Positions 54,765 through 63,998 of a stretch of 64,000 nucleotides of DNA are shown here, piece by piece (position 1 is the first letter of the stretch; each line of letters opens with the position of its first letter). This stretch comes from Flavobacterium sp. (GTDB lineage Bacteria > Bacteroidota > Bacteroidia > Flavobacteriales > Flavobacteriaceae). The notes beneath the pieces are model-generated. The model was given only the letters and a program-made list of their open reading frames with translations, was not told the origin of the DNA and did not search any database. The stretch is taken from contig JAQSDU010000020.1 in NCBI GenBank assembly GCA_029946065.1, positions 186,001 through 250,000 of the forward strand, given 5' to 3'. Both the position numbers and the translations under genes were made by a program.

Positions 54765-56132
54765 ATGTCGCAAAAAATATTATTAGACAAAATAAACGTT
54801 CCGGGAATTAAATCCTACGAAGGCTATCGCCGTGAAGGTGGTTACGCGTCTGTAGAAAAAGCCCTGAAAACCCTAACGCCTGACGAAGTTGTTGAAGAAG
54901 TAAAAACTTCAGGTCTTCGCGGTCGTGGCGGTGCAGGATTTCCGGCCGGAATGAAGTGGAGTTTTATCGACAAGAAGTCAGGAAAGCCAAGACATTTGGT
55001 TTGCAATGCCGATGAATCGGAACCGGGCACTTTCAAGGACCGTTTTCTGATGGAATATATTCCGCACCTTTTGATTGAAGGAATGATTACGTCAAGCTAT
55101 GCTTTGGGCGCGAACTTGTCCTACATTTATATCCGAGGGGAATATATGTGGGTGTACAAAATTTTAGAAAAAGCCATCAACGAGGCAAAAGCTGCCGGAT
55201 TTTTAGGTAAAAATATTTTAGGTTCTGGTTACGATTTAGAATTGTACGTGCATTGCGGCGCCGGCGCTTACATCTGTGGCGAAGAAACCGCTTTAATTGA
55301 ATCTTTGGAAGGGAAAAGAGGTAATCCGCGGATAAAACCGCCGTTTCCTGCGATTTCCGGCCTTTGGGCCAATCCAACAGTTGTAAATAACGTAGAAACC
55401 ATTGCTGCTGTGCCATGGATTGTCAACAATTCCGGTGCAGAATATGCCAAAATCGGAATCGGCCGTTCAACAGGAACCAAACTGATTTCTGCTTCCGGAC
55501 ACATCAAAAATCCGGGCGTTTATGAAATCGAATTGGGTTTAAGCGTTTATGAATTCATGAATTCCGACGAATATTTAGGCGGAATGAGTTCTTCAAGACC
55601 TTTGAAAGCTTTTGTTCCCGGCGGTTCATCAGTTCCTGTTTTACCTGCAAATTTGATTTACAAAACTGCCAACGGCGAAGACCGATTGATGAGTTATGAA
55701 TCATTGAGTGACGGTGGTTTTGCTACTGGATCTATGCTGGGTTCAGGCGGATTTATTGTTTATAACGACACATCCTGCATCGTAAGAAATACATGGAATT
55801 TCTCAAGATTCTACCACCACGAAAGTTGCGGACAATGTTCACCTTGTCGCGAGGGAACGGGATGGTTAGAAAAAGTATTGCATCGAATTGAAAACGGTCA
55901 TGGTCGTGAAGAAGATATCGATTTGTTGTGGAGCATCCAAAGCAAAATCGAAGGCAACACGATTTGTCCGTTAGGCGACGCAGCGGCATGGCCGGTAGCA
56001 GCAGCCATCAGGCATTTCAGGGACGAGTTTGAATACCACGTTCGTTTTCCGGAAAAAATAAAAAATAGAGACCACTTTGTGCAGGAACCTTTCGAAAAAG
56101 TAAAGCATTTGGTTGGTAAAGTAAACGTATAA
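54765..56132 (+). CDS. nuoF: NADH-quinone oxidoreductase subunit F (NADH/FMN, 4Fe-4S)
   Basis: NADH-oxidising subunit with FMN and a 4Fe-4S cluster. GLRGRGGAGFPAGMKW near residue 47 and CNADESEPGTFKDR near residue 81 are FMN/NADH-binding, and the cluster is in ESCGQCSPCREG near residue 350, with a later CPLGDAAAW cysteine. 455 residues. The following gene is an unrelated orphan; nuoG comes next. Confidence 0.97.
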   Translation: MSQKILLDKINVPGIKSYEGYRREGGYASVEKALKTLTPDEVVEEVKTSGLRGRGGAGFPAGMKWSFIDKKSGKPRHLVCNADESEPGTFKDRFLMEYIPHLLIEGMITSSYALGANLSYIYIRGEYMWVYKILEKAINEAKAAGFLGKNILGSGYDLELYVHCGAGAYICGEETALIESLEGKRGNPRIKPPFPAISGLWANPTVVNNVETIAAVPWIVNNSGAEYAKIGIGRSTGTKLISASGHIKNPGVYEIELGLSVYEFMNSDEYLGGMSSSRPLKAFVPGGSSVPVLPANLIYKTANGEDRLMSYESLSDGGFATGSMLGSGGFIVYNDTSCIVRNTWNFSRFYHHESCGQCSPCREGTGWLEKVLHRIENGHGREEDIDLLWSIQSKIEGNTICPLGDAAAWPVAAAIRHFRDEFEYHVRFPEKIKNRDHFVQEPFEKVKHLVGKVNV

Positions 56133-56140
56133 AATAATAA

Positions 56141-56713
56141 ATGAGATTTTTTTTATTTACTTTCTTTATTATTGGTTTTGGGGTTTCATTATATGGACAA
56201 GCATTTGATGGATATGTAGTAACGAATGAAAGTGACACCATACATTGTAAATTTTTTGTCCAGACTAATTTTATTAATAAAAATATATTTTACGCAACGT
56301 CTGTTTATAAAAGCGTTAAAATTTTAAGTGACAGTGGGGAAAAAATTAAATACTATCCAAAAGACATAAAATGTTTTTTTATTAAAGGAACTACCGATGG
56401 AGATTTTAATTTTGTAAGTTTTAAAGAAGATGGTTATAAACATTTTTATCACGAAGTTGTAAAAGATAGATTGTCGTATTATAGGTTATATACTACACAA
56501 GGTACTACTTTTGCTAATGCCATTTTTAAAGAGTTTGTATATAAAGACAATATTTTTTTAGAATTAGGTCTTTTTAATACACGAAAAAATTTGGCTAATT
56601 TAATAAATGATAATAAAGTGATATATGATAAATGGATGGATGAGCACGGTTATTACAAATTAAAAGACGCTTTTAATATCATCAATCAGTATAATGAATC
56701 TTACAAAAAATAG
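56141..56713 (+). CDS. AT-rich secreted protein of unknown function inserted in nuo
   Basis: 190-residue frame with a signal peptide (MRFFLFTFFIIGFGVSLYGQ) and a very Phe/Tyr/Lys/Asn-rich body (for example YYPKDIKCFFIKGTTDG, YRLYTTQGTTFANAIFKEFV). Its codon use is visibly more AT-rich than nuoF and nuoG. I recognise no family; it resembles other small secreted, probably beta-rich Bacteroidota proteins. Starts eight bases after nuoF; 107 bases precede nuoG. A transferred or recently duplicated gene is plausible. Confidence 0.75.
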   Translation: MRFFLFTFFIIGFGVSLYGQAFDGYVVTNESDTIHCKFFVQTNFINKNIFYATSVYKSVKILSDSGEKIKYYPKDIKCFFIKGTTDGDFNFVSFKEDGYKHFYHEVVKDRLSYYRLYTTQGTTFANAIFKEFVYKDNIFLELGLFNTRKNLANLINDNKVIYDKWMDEHGYYKLKDAFNIINQYNESYKK

Positions 56714-56764
56714 GGACTGTTTTTTATTGAGGATTATTGATGGTAAAATATAATATAAATTGAG

Positions 56765-56777
56765 TGTAAAGTTTACA
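56765..56777. promoter_or_regulatory. 13-bp palindrome before nuoG
   Basis: TGTAAA-G-TTTACA is a perfect inverted repeat in the spacer between the orphan gene and nuoG. A binding site for a regulator is possible; no direct support. Confidence 0.3.
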
Positions 56778-56820
56778 TTGTTAAGCACAAACTCGAAACA
56801 TTTCAAACCAAAATAAAGAA

Positions 56821-57864
56821 ATGAAAGTAACAATAGACGGTCAAAGTATAGACGTAGCACCGGGAACCACAATCCTACAAGCCGCAAGGATGATTGGAGG
56901 CGAAAGCGTTCCTCCGGCGATGTGCTATTATTCGAAATTAAAAGGAAGCGGTGGCAAATGCCGTTGTTGTCTTGTTGAGGTTTCCAAAGGAAGCGAAGCT
57001 GATCCAAGGCCAATGCCAAAATTGATGGCGTCGTGCGTAACAGGCTGTATGGACGGTATGGAAGTGACCAGCGCAGGTTCAGACCGCGTTGCCGAAGCCA
57101 GAAAATCGGTAACGGAATTCCTTTTGATCAATCACCCTTTGGATTGTCCAGTTTGTGATCAGGCTGGAGAATGCGATTTGCAAAACCTGAGCTTCAAGCA
57201 CGGAAAATCACAAACGCGTTTCATTGAAGAAAAAAGAACATTCGAACCGGAAGATATCGGCCCGAATATCCAACTACACATGAACCGTTGCATTTTGTGT
57301 TACCGTTGCGTGATGGTTGCAGACCAATTGACCGACAACCGTGTTCACGGGGTTATGGATCGCGGCGATCATTCTAATATATCAACTTGCCTTTCAAAAG
57401 CGATTGACAATGAGTTTTCAGGAAATATGATTGATGTTTGTCCGGTTGGCGCATTGACTGATAAAACTTTCCGCTTCAAATCAAGGGTTTGGTTTAACAA
57501 GCCGTTCAACGCCCACAGAAATTGCGATAAATGCTGCGGAAAAACAACCGTTTGGATGTTCGGTGACGAAATTCAACGTGTTACAGGAAGAAAAGACGAA
57601 TACCACGAAGTAGAAGAATTCATCTGCAACGGCTGTCGTTTTGATCACAAAGATGTAAATGACTGGGTAATAGAAGGGCCTCGTAAATTCGAGAAAGACT
57701 CCGTTATCAACCAAAACAATTATACAAGAAAACTCGATACTGTAAAGATCGAAACTGAGGAAGGTATCCTTAAAGGTCGTGAAGAAGACCGCAAAAAAAT
57801 CAGTATGCCTGCGATTCCTTTAGACGCCCACGAAACAGAAGTTTTTAAAGAAGGAAATATATAG
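56821..57864 (+). CDS. nuoG: NADH-quinone oxidoreductase subunit G (short form)
   Basis: Iron-sulfur subunit G. The N-terminal half of the classical protein is present: 2Fe-2S site with CRCC, then CPVCDQAGECDLQ, CILCYRCV and CDKCCGKTTVW. The C-terminal molybdopterin-like domain is missing, so the length is 347 instead of 700-900. Short NuoG is, as far as I recall, the normal form in Flavobacteria. It is separated from nuoF by the orphan gene. nuoH follows after two bases. Confidence 0.93.
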   Translation: MKVTIDGQSIDVAPGTTILQAARMIGGESVPPAMCYYSKLKGSGGKCRCCLVEVSKGSEADPRPMPKLMASCVTGCMDGMEVTSAGSDRVAEARKSVTEFLLINHPLDCPVCDQAGECDLQNLSFKHGKSQTRFIEEKRTFEPEDIGPNIQLHMNRCILCYRCVMVADQLTDNRVHGVMDRGDHSNISTCLSKAIDNEFSGNMIDVCPVGALTDKTFRFKSRVWFNKPFNAHRNCDKCCGKTTVWMFGDEIQRVTGRKDEYHEVEEFICNGCRFDHKDVNDWVIEGPRKFEKDSVINQNNYTRKLDTVKIETEEGILKGREEDRKKISMPAIPLDAHETEVFKEGNI

Positions 57865-57866
57865 CC

Positions 57867-58910
57867 ATGACGCAAGATATTATCATAGAAAAAGGGATTT
57901 TCATTGTCATCATCTTCGCAATTACGATGTTGGCGGCAATGTATTCGACCTTGATGGAAAGAAAAGTGGCGGCTTGGTTACAAGACCGTATCGGCCCGAA
58001 CCGCGCGGGGAAAGGCGGTATGTTACAGCCATTGGCCGACGGACTAAAATTGTTTTCCAAAGAAGAATTTTTACCCGATACACCCAACAAATTTTTGTTT
58101 GTAGTTGGTCCTGCGATTTCGATGAGTGTGGCTTTGATGACTTCTGCGGTAATTCCGTGGGGCGATAAGCTGCATATTTTTGATAGGGATGTAGTTTTAC
58201 AGGCGACCGATTTGAATATCGGGATCTTATATGTTTTCGGCGTTTTGTCGGTAGGTGTTTACGGTATCATGATTGGTGGCTGGGCATCGAATAATAAATT
58301 CTCTTTGATGAGTGCCATGCGTGCGGCTTCGCAGATGATTTCTTATGAAGTAGCGATGGGACTTTCTATTATTGCGTTGTTGATGATGACTGGAAGTTTG
58401 AGTTTACACGATATTGCACAACGCCAACACGGCATGCACTGGAATGTATTTTACCAACCGGTTGGGTTTATCATATTTTTAGTTTGTTCTTTTGCAGAAA
58501 CAAATCGTACACCTTTTGATTTGGCTGAATGTGAAGCGGAATTAATTGGTGGTTACCACACAGAATATTCGTCGATGCGAATGGGATTTTATCTTTTTGC
58601 GGAATATGCGAGTATGTTTATTTCCTCGACTATTTTGGCTGTAATGTATTTTGGCGCATACAATTATCCAGGGATGGATTTCATGAAAAATCATATCGGA
58701 ATGAACTGGGCGAATGTTATCGGAATTGTAGTTTTGTTTATCAAAATTATTTGCTTCATCTTTTTCTTTATGTGGATCAGGTGGACGATTCCGAGATTCC
58801 GTTATGACCAATTGATGCGTTTGGGATGGAAAATGCTGATTCCGATTGCGATTGCGAATATTATTATTACGGGCGTTGTGATTTTATTGCACGATCAGGG
58901 ATATTTTTAG
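57867..58910 (+). CDS. nuoH: NADH-quinone oxidoreductase subunit H
   Basis: Membrane subunit linking the quinone cavity to the antiporter-like subunits. LMERKVAAWLQDRIGPNRAG and FAETNRTPFDLAECEAELIGG split over residues ~205-227 are diagnostic, with eight hydrophobic helices. 347 residues. The 192-base spacer to nuoI holds a repeat element. Confidence 0.96.
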   Translation: MTQDIIIEKGIFIVIIFAITMLAAMYSTLMERKVAAWLQDRIGPNRAGKGGMLQPLADGLKLFSKEEFLPDTPNKFLFVVGPAISMSVALMTSAVIPWGDKLHIFDRDVVLQATDLNIGILYVFGVLSVGVYGIMIGGWASNNKFSLMSAMRAASQMISYEVAMGLSIIALLMMTGSLSLHDIAQRQHGMHWNVFYQPVGFIIFLVCSFAETNRTPFDLAECEAELIGGYHTEYSSMRMGFYLFAEYASMFISSTILAVMYFGAYNYPGMDFMKNHIGMNWANVIGIVVLFIKIICFIFFFMWIRWTIPRFRYDQLMRLGWKMLIPIAIANIIITGVVILLHDQGYF

Positions 58911-58930
58911 TCGAAAGAAACAATATAGCT

Positions 58931-59034
58931 TAGCCCCGATAGAAGAGGAAATCCTTTTTTTGGATTGCCCTGAAGCGTTAGCGAAAGGGAAATGCTAAAA
59001 AAGATTGGAACGGATAGCGGGATTAGCTTCAAAA
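58931..59034 (+). repeat. TAGCCC...GGATTAGCTTCAAAA element, copy 2 (possible flavo-1-like RNA/repeat)
   Basis: About 100 bases starting TAGCCCCGATAGAAGAGGAA and ending GGGATTAGCTTCAAAA, between nuoH and nuoI. The ends match copy 1 at 47427-47507, while the centre differs and here contains a CCCT/AGGG hairpin. The T-rich run after ATCC is also shared. The flavo-1 assignment is from memory and unverified. Confidence 0.6.
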
Positions 59035-59068
59035 CAATAAAAGTTGATTTTAAGTATCATAAGAACTA

Positions 59069-59096
59069 AAATCTGATATTTAAAATCTAAAATCTA
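59069..59096 (+). repeat. AAAATCT heptamers between nuoH and nuoI
   Basis: AAAATCT at 59069-59075, then a pair of adjacent copies at 59083-59089 and 59090-59096, seven bases before the nuoI ATG. Third member of the repeat family in the nuo operon. Confidence 0.85.
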
Positions 59097-59102
59097 ATAG
59101 AT

Positions 59103-59648
59103 ATGGCAACAGAAAGCTATTCATTATCCGGAAGGAAAAAAGAGGTTTCGAACAAAGAGATGACTTTTTTAGAGAGTCTTTACCTTTGGGCGATTCTCAA
59201 GGGTTTAATTATTACGATCCGACACTTGTTCACCAGAAAAGTGACGATCAAATATCCGGAGCAAGTGCGTGAACGAAGTGTTGTTTACCGCGGACAGCAC
59301 ATGCTAAAGCGCGACGAACAAGGTCGTGAAAATTGTACCGCCTGCGGATTGTGTGCTTTGTCATGCCCGGCAGAAGCGATTACGATGAAAGCCGAAGAGC
59401 GCAAACCCGACGAAAAACATTTGTACCGCGAGGAGAAATATGCGTCGATTTATGAAATCAATATGCTGCGTTGTATTTTCTGTGGATTGTGCGAAGAAGC
59501 GTGTCCGAAAGATGCTATTTACCTGACGACTTCAAAGGTTTTGGTGCCGTCAATGTATGACCGTGAAGATTTTATTTTTGGAAAAGACAAACTCGTAATG
59601 CCTTTGACACAGGCGATGGAGAATGCGCAATTAAATAACAGGAACTAA
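59103..59648 (+). CDS. nuoI: NADH-quinone oxidoreductase subunit I (2x 4Fe-4S)
   Basis: 8Fe ferredoxin-like subunit between N4/N5 and N2 clusters. The first motif CTACGLCALSCP has Cys78-81-84-88 and the second CIFCGLCEEACP has Cys124-127-130-134, typical spacing for N6a and N6b. 181 residues. Overlaps nuoJ by one base. Confidence 0.96.
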   Translation: MATESYSLSGRKKEVSNKEMTFLESLYLWAILKGLIITIRHLFTRKVTIKYPEQVRERSVVYRGQHMLKRDEQGRENCTACGLCALSCPAEAITMKAEERKPDEKHLYREEKYASIYEINMLRCIFCGLCEEACPKDAIYLTTSKVLVPSMYDREDFIFGKDKLVMPLTQAMENAQLNNRN

Positions 59649-60169
59649 TGTCAACAGTGCAAATTATATTTTTCGTTTTATCGGCGATTACGCTGGGTTC
59701 GGCATTCTTGACTATTTATAGTAAGAACCCAATTCACAGTGCGATTTACCTTGTGATTTGTTTCTTTTCGATTGCAGGTCATTATTTGTTATTAAACGCG
59801 CAGTTTTTGGCAATTGTTCATATTATTGTTTATTCGGGGGCCATTATGATTTTGTTCCTGTTTACAGTGATGTTGATGAATTTGAATAAAGAAGACGAAG
59901 TGCACAAACCGCGTGTCACAAGATTGGGCGCAATTGTTTTGTTTACGCTTATGTTGACGATATTGGTTTTAATTTTCGTTAGCGCTGAGCCGGTTTCATT
60001 GAATTATGTCGATACGGGCGAAGATTACCAATCCATCAACAAGCTCGGGCAGGTTTTGCTCGATGATAAAGAAGGTTTTATGGTGCCGTTCGAATATGCT
60101 TCGGTATTGCTTCTGGTTGCGATGATCGGAACCGTATTATTGTCTAAAAAAGAAAACACAACCAAATAA
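59648..60169 (+). CDS. nuoJ: NADH-quinone oxidoreductase subunit J
   Basis: Membrane subunit J, 173 residues with five hydrophobic helices. [20 protein letters not shown] near residues 26-45 and [20 protein letters not shown] near 57-76 match the family. Directly coupled to nuoI and nuoK (1-base overlap and one base spacing). Confidence 0.95.
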   Translation: MSTVQIIFFVLSAITLGSAFLTIYSKNPIHSAIYLVICFFSIAGHYLLLNAQFLAIVHIIVYSGAIMILFLFTVMLMNLNKEDEVHKPRVTRLGAIVLFTLMLTILVLIFVSAEPVSLNYVDTGEDYQSINKLGQVLLDDKEGFMVPFEYASVLLLVAMIGTVLLSKKENTTK

Positions 60170-60170
60170 G

Positions 60171-60491
60171 ATGCAGCACATTTTAGAACAAATCGGACTT
60201 CAAAATTATATTTTCCTCTCGACGATACTTTTCTGTATCGGGATTTTCGGGGTTTTATACAGACGAAATGCCATCATCGTTTTCATGTCTATTGAAATCA
60301 TGCTCAATGCTGTGAACCTTTTGTTCGTGGCGTTTTCGACATACCATCAAGATGCAAACGGACAGGTTTTCGTGTTTTTCTCGATGGCTGTCGCGGCGGC
60401 TGAGGTAGCGGTTGGATTGGCAATTGTAGTTTCGGTATTTAGGAATATCGGTGCGATTGACATTTCCAAATTAAAAAATTTAAAAGGATAA
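60171..60491 (+). CDS. nuoK: NADH-quinone oxidoreductase subunit K
   Basis: MrpC-like membrane subunit K with three helices. The conserved glutamates are in [17 protein letters not shown] and in [18 protein letters not shown]. 106 residues, the usual length. One base after nuoJ. Confidence 0.95.
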   Translation: MQHILEQIGLQNYIFLSTILFCIGIFGVLYRRNAIIVFMSIEIMLNAVNLLFVAFSTYHQDANGQVFVFFSMAVAAAEVAVGLAIVVSVFRNIGAIDISKLKNLKG

Positions 60492-60497
60492 TCTGCA

Positions 60498-62405
60498 ATG
60501 GATACAAGTTTAGCTTTAGTTTTATTACTGGCGCCTTTCTTAGGGTTTTTAATCAATGTTTTCTTTGGAAAAAGCCTCGGAAAAACTGTTTCAGGATGGA
60601 TCGGTACGCTGGCCGTTCTGGTTTCTTTTGCAGTGACGCTTTATTTCTTTATGAATCTTACGCAAAGCGGACAAGCGGTAAAAATTTCACTTTTCGATTG
60701 GATTGACATCAGTACGTTCAAGGTTGATTTCGGATTTCAATTGGATCAATTGTCTTTATTATGGCTGCTATTCGTTACGGGAATCGGTTCGTTGATTCAT
60801 TTATATTCCATCAGCTACATGCACGATGATGAGAACATGCACAAATTCTTCGCTTACCTGAATTTGTTTATTTTCTTTATGATTACGCTTGTTGTCGGAA
60901 GTAATTTACTCGTAATGTTCATTGGTTGGGAAGGCGTTGGGCTTTGCTCTTACTTGCTAATCGGTTTCTGGTATAAAAATCAGGATTATAACGATGCGGC
61001 TAAAAAAGCTTTCATCATGAACAGAATTGGGGATTTGGGTCTGCTGATCGGAATTTTCGTTCTTGGAATGATCACACATACATTAGATTTCGACGGCATC
61101 AACAATGCAGCGCAAATTAATAATGCAATGTCAGGAAACACCGGTTGGTATGCATTTGCTGCTTTGTGCTTGTTTATTGGTGCATGTGGAAAATCAGCTC
61201 AAATTCCATTATATACTTGGTTGCCTGATGCGATGGCGGGACCGACACCGGTTTCTGCATTGATCCACGCGGCAACGATGGTAACAGCTGGAATTTTCAT
61301 GGTTACGAGATTACATTTCTTATTTGATATCGCTCCGGCAGTTCAAAATTTAATAGCAGTAATCGGTGCTATTACGGCATTAGTGGCGGCAACTATTGGC
61401 TTATTGCAAACGGATATCAAGAAAGTGCTGGCTTATTCAACCGTTTCCCAATTGGGTTTGATGTTTCTGGCTTTAGGATTGGGCGCTTATCAGGTCGCAG
61501 TTTTTCACGTTATCACACACGCTTTCTTTAAAGCTTGTCTGTTCTTGGGTTCTGGTTCTGTTATCCACGCTTTGCACGGTGAACAGGACATGCGAAAAAT
61601 GGGCGGACTCAAAAAACACATGCCAATTACATTTTGGACGATGTTGATTTCGACTTTGGCGATTTCGGGAATATTTCCTTTTGCAGGATTCTGGTCGAAA
61701 GATGAAATCTTAATGACGGCTTATGAGCATAAAAACAGCATGCCACTTTATATTATTGGTTCAATCGCGTCAATCATGACTGCTTTTTATATGTTTCGAT
61801 TGATGTATTTGACGTTCTTTAAGGATTTCCGTGGCACAGAAGAACAAAAACACCATTTGCACGAAAGCCCTGCATTGATTACTTTCCCATTGATTGTATT
61901 AGCGATTTTAGCAACAATCGGCGGTTTAATCAGTTTGCCTACGGGAAGTTGGCTGAATGAATATCTTGCACCGCTTTTCGCAAAGGTTTCTGGGGAAGAA
62001 CACCACGGTTTAACAGACCAAACGTATATGTTAATGGGCATTGCTCTAGTTGGCGCTTTCATCGGAATCGCTATTGCTTATATGAAATACATCAAACAAA
62101 ACCAAGTCCCAGAAGCAGATGAAAACATCACTGGCGTTTCGAAAATCTTGTACAACAAATATTATGTTGATGAGATTTATGATTATGCTTTCGTAAAACC
62201 GGTAAATTTCTTTTCGAAATTTTTTAGGGATTATATTGAAACCGGATTGTCATCAGCCGTTTTTGGTTTAGGAAAAGTAACTAACGAATTAGGATATTAC
62301 GGTAGGAAAGTACAAAACGGCAGCATAGGATTGTATCTGTTTGCCTTCGTATTGGGCGTTTGTGCCATTATTTCCTATTTATTTTTAGCTCAAAATTACA
62401 TATAA
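60498..62405 (+). CDS. nuoL: NADH-quinone oxidoreductase subunit L
   Basis: Antiporter-like proton-pumping subunit of complex I. Family features include LVMFIGWEGVGLCSYLLIGFW near residues 135-155, TWLPDAMAGPTPVSALIHAA near 244-263 and KKVLAYSTVSQLGLMFLALG near 309-329. Long lateral helix at the C-terminus. 635 residues. Its stop TAA and the nuoM ATG share one base. Confidence 0.97.
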   Translation: MDTSLALVLLLAPFLGFLINVFFGKSLGKTVSGWIGTLAVLVSFAVTLYFFMNLTQSGQAVKISLFDWIDISTFKVDFGFQLDQLSLLWLLFVTGIGSLIHLYSISYMHDDENMHKFFAYLNLFIFFMITLVVGSNLLVMFIGWEGVGLCSYLLIGFWYKNQDYNDAAKKAFIMNRIGDLGLLIGIFVLGMITHTLDFDGINNAAQINNAMSGNTGWYAFAALCLFIGACGKSAQIPLYTWLPDAMAGPTPVSALIHAATMVTAGIFMVTRLHFLFDIAPAVQNLIAVIGAITALVAATIGLLQTDIKKVLAYSTVSQLGLMFLALGLGAYQVAVFHVITHAFFKACLFLGSGSVIHALHGEQDMRKMGGLKKHMPITFWTMLISTLAISGIFPFAGFWSKDEILMTAYEHKNSMPLYIIGSIASIMTAFYMFRLMYLTFFKDFRGTEEQKHHLHESPALITFPLIVLAILATIGGLISLPTGSWLNEYLAPLFAKVSGEEHHGLTDQTYMLMGIALVGAFIGIAIAYMKYIKQNQVPEADENITGVSKILYNKYYVDEIYDYAFVKPVNFFSKFFRDYIETGLSSAVFGLGKVTNELGYYGRKVQNGSIGLYLFAFVLGVCAIISYLFLAQNYI

Positions 62406-63847
62406 TGGAGGTAACTTACTTATTAATATTACTTTTGGTTGGCGCATTAGCCACTTATTTTTCAGGTGATAAAATCGCTTCAAAAGTCGCACTGTTCTTT
62501 GGATTGGCTTCTTTCGGATTTTCGGTTTATCTGCTGAATTTATACAATGCCGGACAAGCTACCGATTTTGTGTGTGTGTGGATTTCACAACCGAATATAC
62601 ATTTTGCACTTAGGGTTGACGGTCTTTCACTTGCGATGATTTTATTGACGACTTCGTTAACGCCAATCATTATCTTTTCTGCTTTCGGAAGTGAAATTAA
62701 AAATGCAAAAGCTTTCTATGCTTTGATTCTATTTATGTCGTTTGCCATGACCGGCACTTTCCTCGCTTCAGACGGATTGTTGTACTATATTTTCTGGGAA
62801 CTGGCTTTGATTCCGATTTACTTTATTGCATTAATTTGGGGTAATGGCGATGTTGAAGAACGCAAAAAAGCAGTAGTGAAATTTTTCATCTACACTTTCG
62901 CAGGTTCGCTGTTCATGTTAACAGCCTTCATTTATTTATACCAAAAAACCGGAAGTTTATTAATTGACGATTTATACAAAGCCGACTTAAATTCATCAGA
63001 GCAACTATGGGTTTTCTTGGCATTTTTCTTGGCGTATGCGATTAAGATTCCAATCATACCTTTCCACACTTGGCAAGCCACCGTTTATCAAAAGGCACCA
63101 ACCGTCGGTACAATGTTATTGTCTGGAATTATGCTCAAAATGGGATTGTACAGCGTTATTCGTTGGCAATTGCCGATTGCGCCCGTTGCCGCTAAAGAAT
63201 ATTTACACATCTTCATCGCATTGGGAATTGCAGGTGTGATCTATGGTTCAATCGTCGCTTTGCGCCAGAAAGATTTGAAGAAATTATTGGCATACTCGTC
63301 ATTAGCACACGTTGGATTAATTGCTGCCGGAACTTATACTTTGACATTAGACGGATTGCGTGGTGCTGTTTTGCAAATGATTGCACACGGTTTTGTCGTA
63401 GTCGGATTGTTCTTCGTAGCAGAAATCATCTACAGAAGATACGCAACCAGAAAAATTGGCGAAATGGGCGGTATCCGTTCCCAATCACCAAAATTCACTT
63501 CGATGTTTTTAATCTTGGTATTGGCATCAGTTGCTTTGCCATCGACATTTAATTTTGTTGGAGAATTCACAGTGTTGTACAGCCTTTCGCAAATACAAAT
63601 TTGGTTTGCGATATTGGGCGGAACGACGATCATTTTAGGAGCCTATTATATGCTTAAAATGTTCCAACACGTAATGTTAGGCGAAACGAATGCAAAAGTT
63701 TTCAAAGATGTCACTTTCAATGAAGGTTTGGTTTTGGTGGTAATCATAGCGGTTTTATTTTTCTTCGGAATGTATCCAAAACCAATTACAGATTTGATTA
63801 CACCAAGCCTTGAAAATATAATAACACAAATCAATCGATTTAATTGA
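62405..63847 (+). CDS. nuoM: NADH-quinone oxidoreductase subunit M
   Basis: Antiporter-like subunit M, the middle of the membrane arm. Motifs: FWELALIPIYFIALIWG, PFHTWQATVYQKAPTVGTML split near 221-241, and KKLLAYSSLAHVGLIAAG. ATG at 62405 gives 480 residues and overlaps the nuoL stop by one base; longer starts run inside nuoL and are less likely. nuoN is expected after the window end. Confidence 0.96.
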   Translation: MEVTYLLILLLVGALATYFSGDKIASKVALFFGLASFGFSVYLLNLYNAGQATDFVCVWISQPNIHFALRVDGLSLAMILLTTSLTPIIIFSAFGSEIKNAKAFYALILFMSFAMTGTFLASDGLLYYIFWELALIPIYFIALIWGNGDVEERKKAVVKFFIYTFAGSLFMLTAFIYLYQKTGSLLIDDLYKADLNSSEQLWVFLAFFLAYAIKIPIIPFHTWQATVYQKAPTVGTMLLSGIMLKMGLYSVIRWQLPIAPVAAKEYLHIFIALGIAGVIYGSIVALRQKDLKKLLAYSSLAHVGLIAAGTYTLTLDGLRGAVLQMIAHGFVVVGLFFVAEIIYRRYATRKIGEMGGIRSQSPKFTSMFLILVLASVALPSTFNFVGEFTVLYSLSQIQIWFAILGGTTIILGAYYMLKMFQHVMLGETNAKVFKDVTFNEGLVLVVIIAVLFFFGMYPKPITDLITPSLENIITQINRFN

Positions 63848-63849
63848 AT

Positions 63850-63885
63850 TCAGTATTGAGATTTTAGTATTGAGTATTGAGGTAC
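63850..63885. repeat. AGTATTGAG repeats after nuoM
   Basis: Three close copies of (C/T)AGTATTGAG within 63850-63883, then GTAC. A further short spacer repeat in the nuoM-nuoN spacer. The rest of the spacer (63885-63960) is AT-rich with no visible coding content. Confidence 0.75.
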
Positions 63886-63963
63886 AACAGTAAATAATTA
63901 ACTATAAAGCAAGGATGATTTATGATTTGGATTAGCTATTTGTCAAGGTTTATTGAGAAATTT

Positions 63964-63998
63964 AAAATCTAAAATCTAAAATCTAAAATCTAAAATCT
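63964..63998 (+). repeat. AAAATCT heptamer tandem repeat at the right edge
   Basis: Five perfect tandem copies of AAAATCT, ending the window. Same unit as at 31403-31430 (four copies). It probably continues into the region before nuoN. Confidence 0.9.

Noticed and set aside
62360..62404. Earlier start for nuoM inside nuoL
   Set aside because: The ATG at 62405 overlaps the nuoL stop by one base and gives the normal N-terminus; the added residues would be unlike the family.
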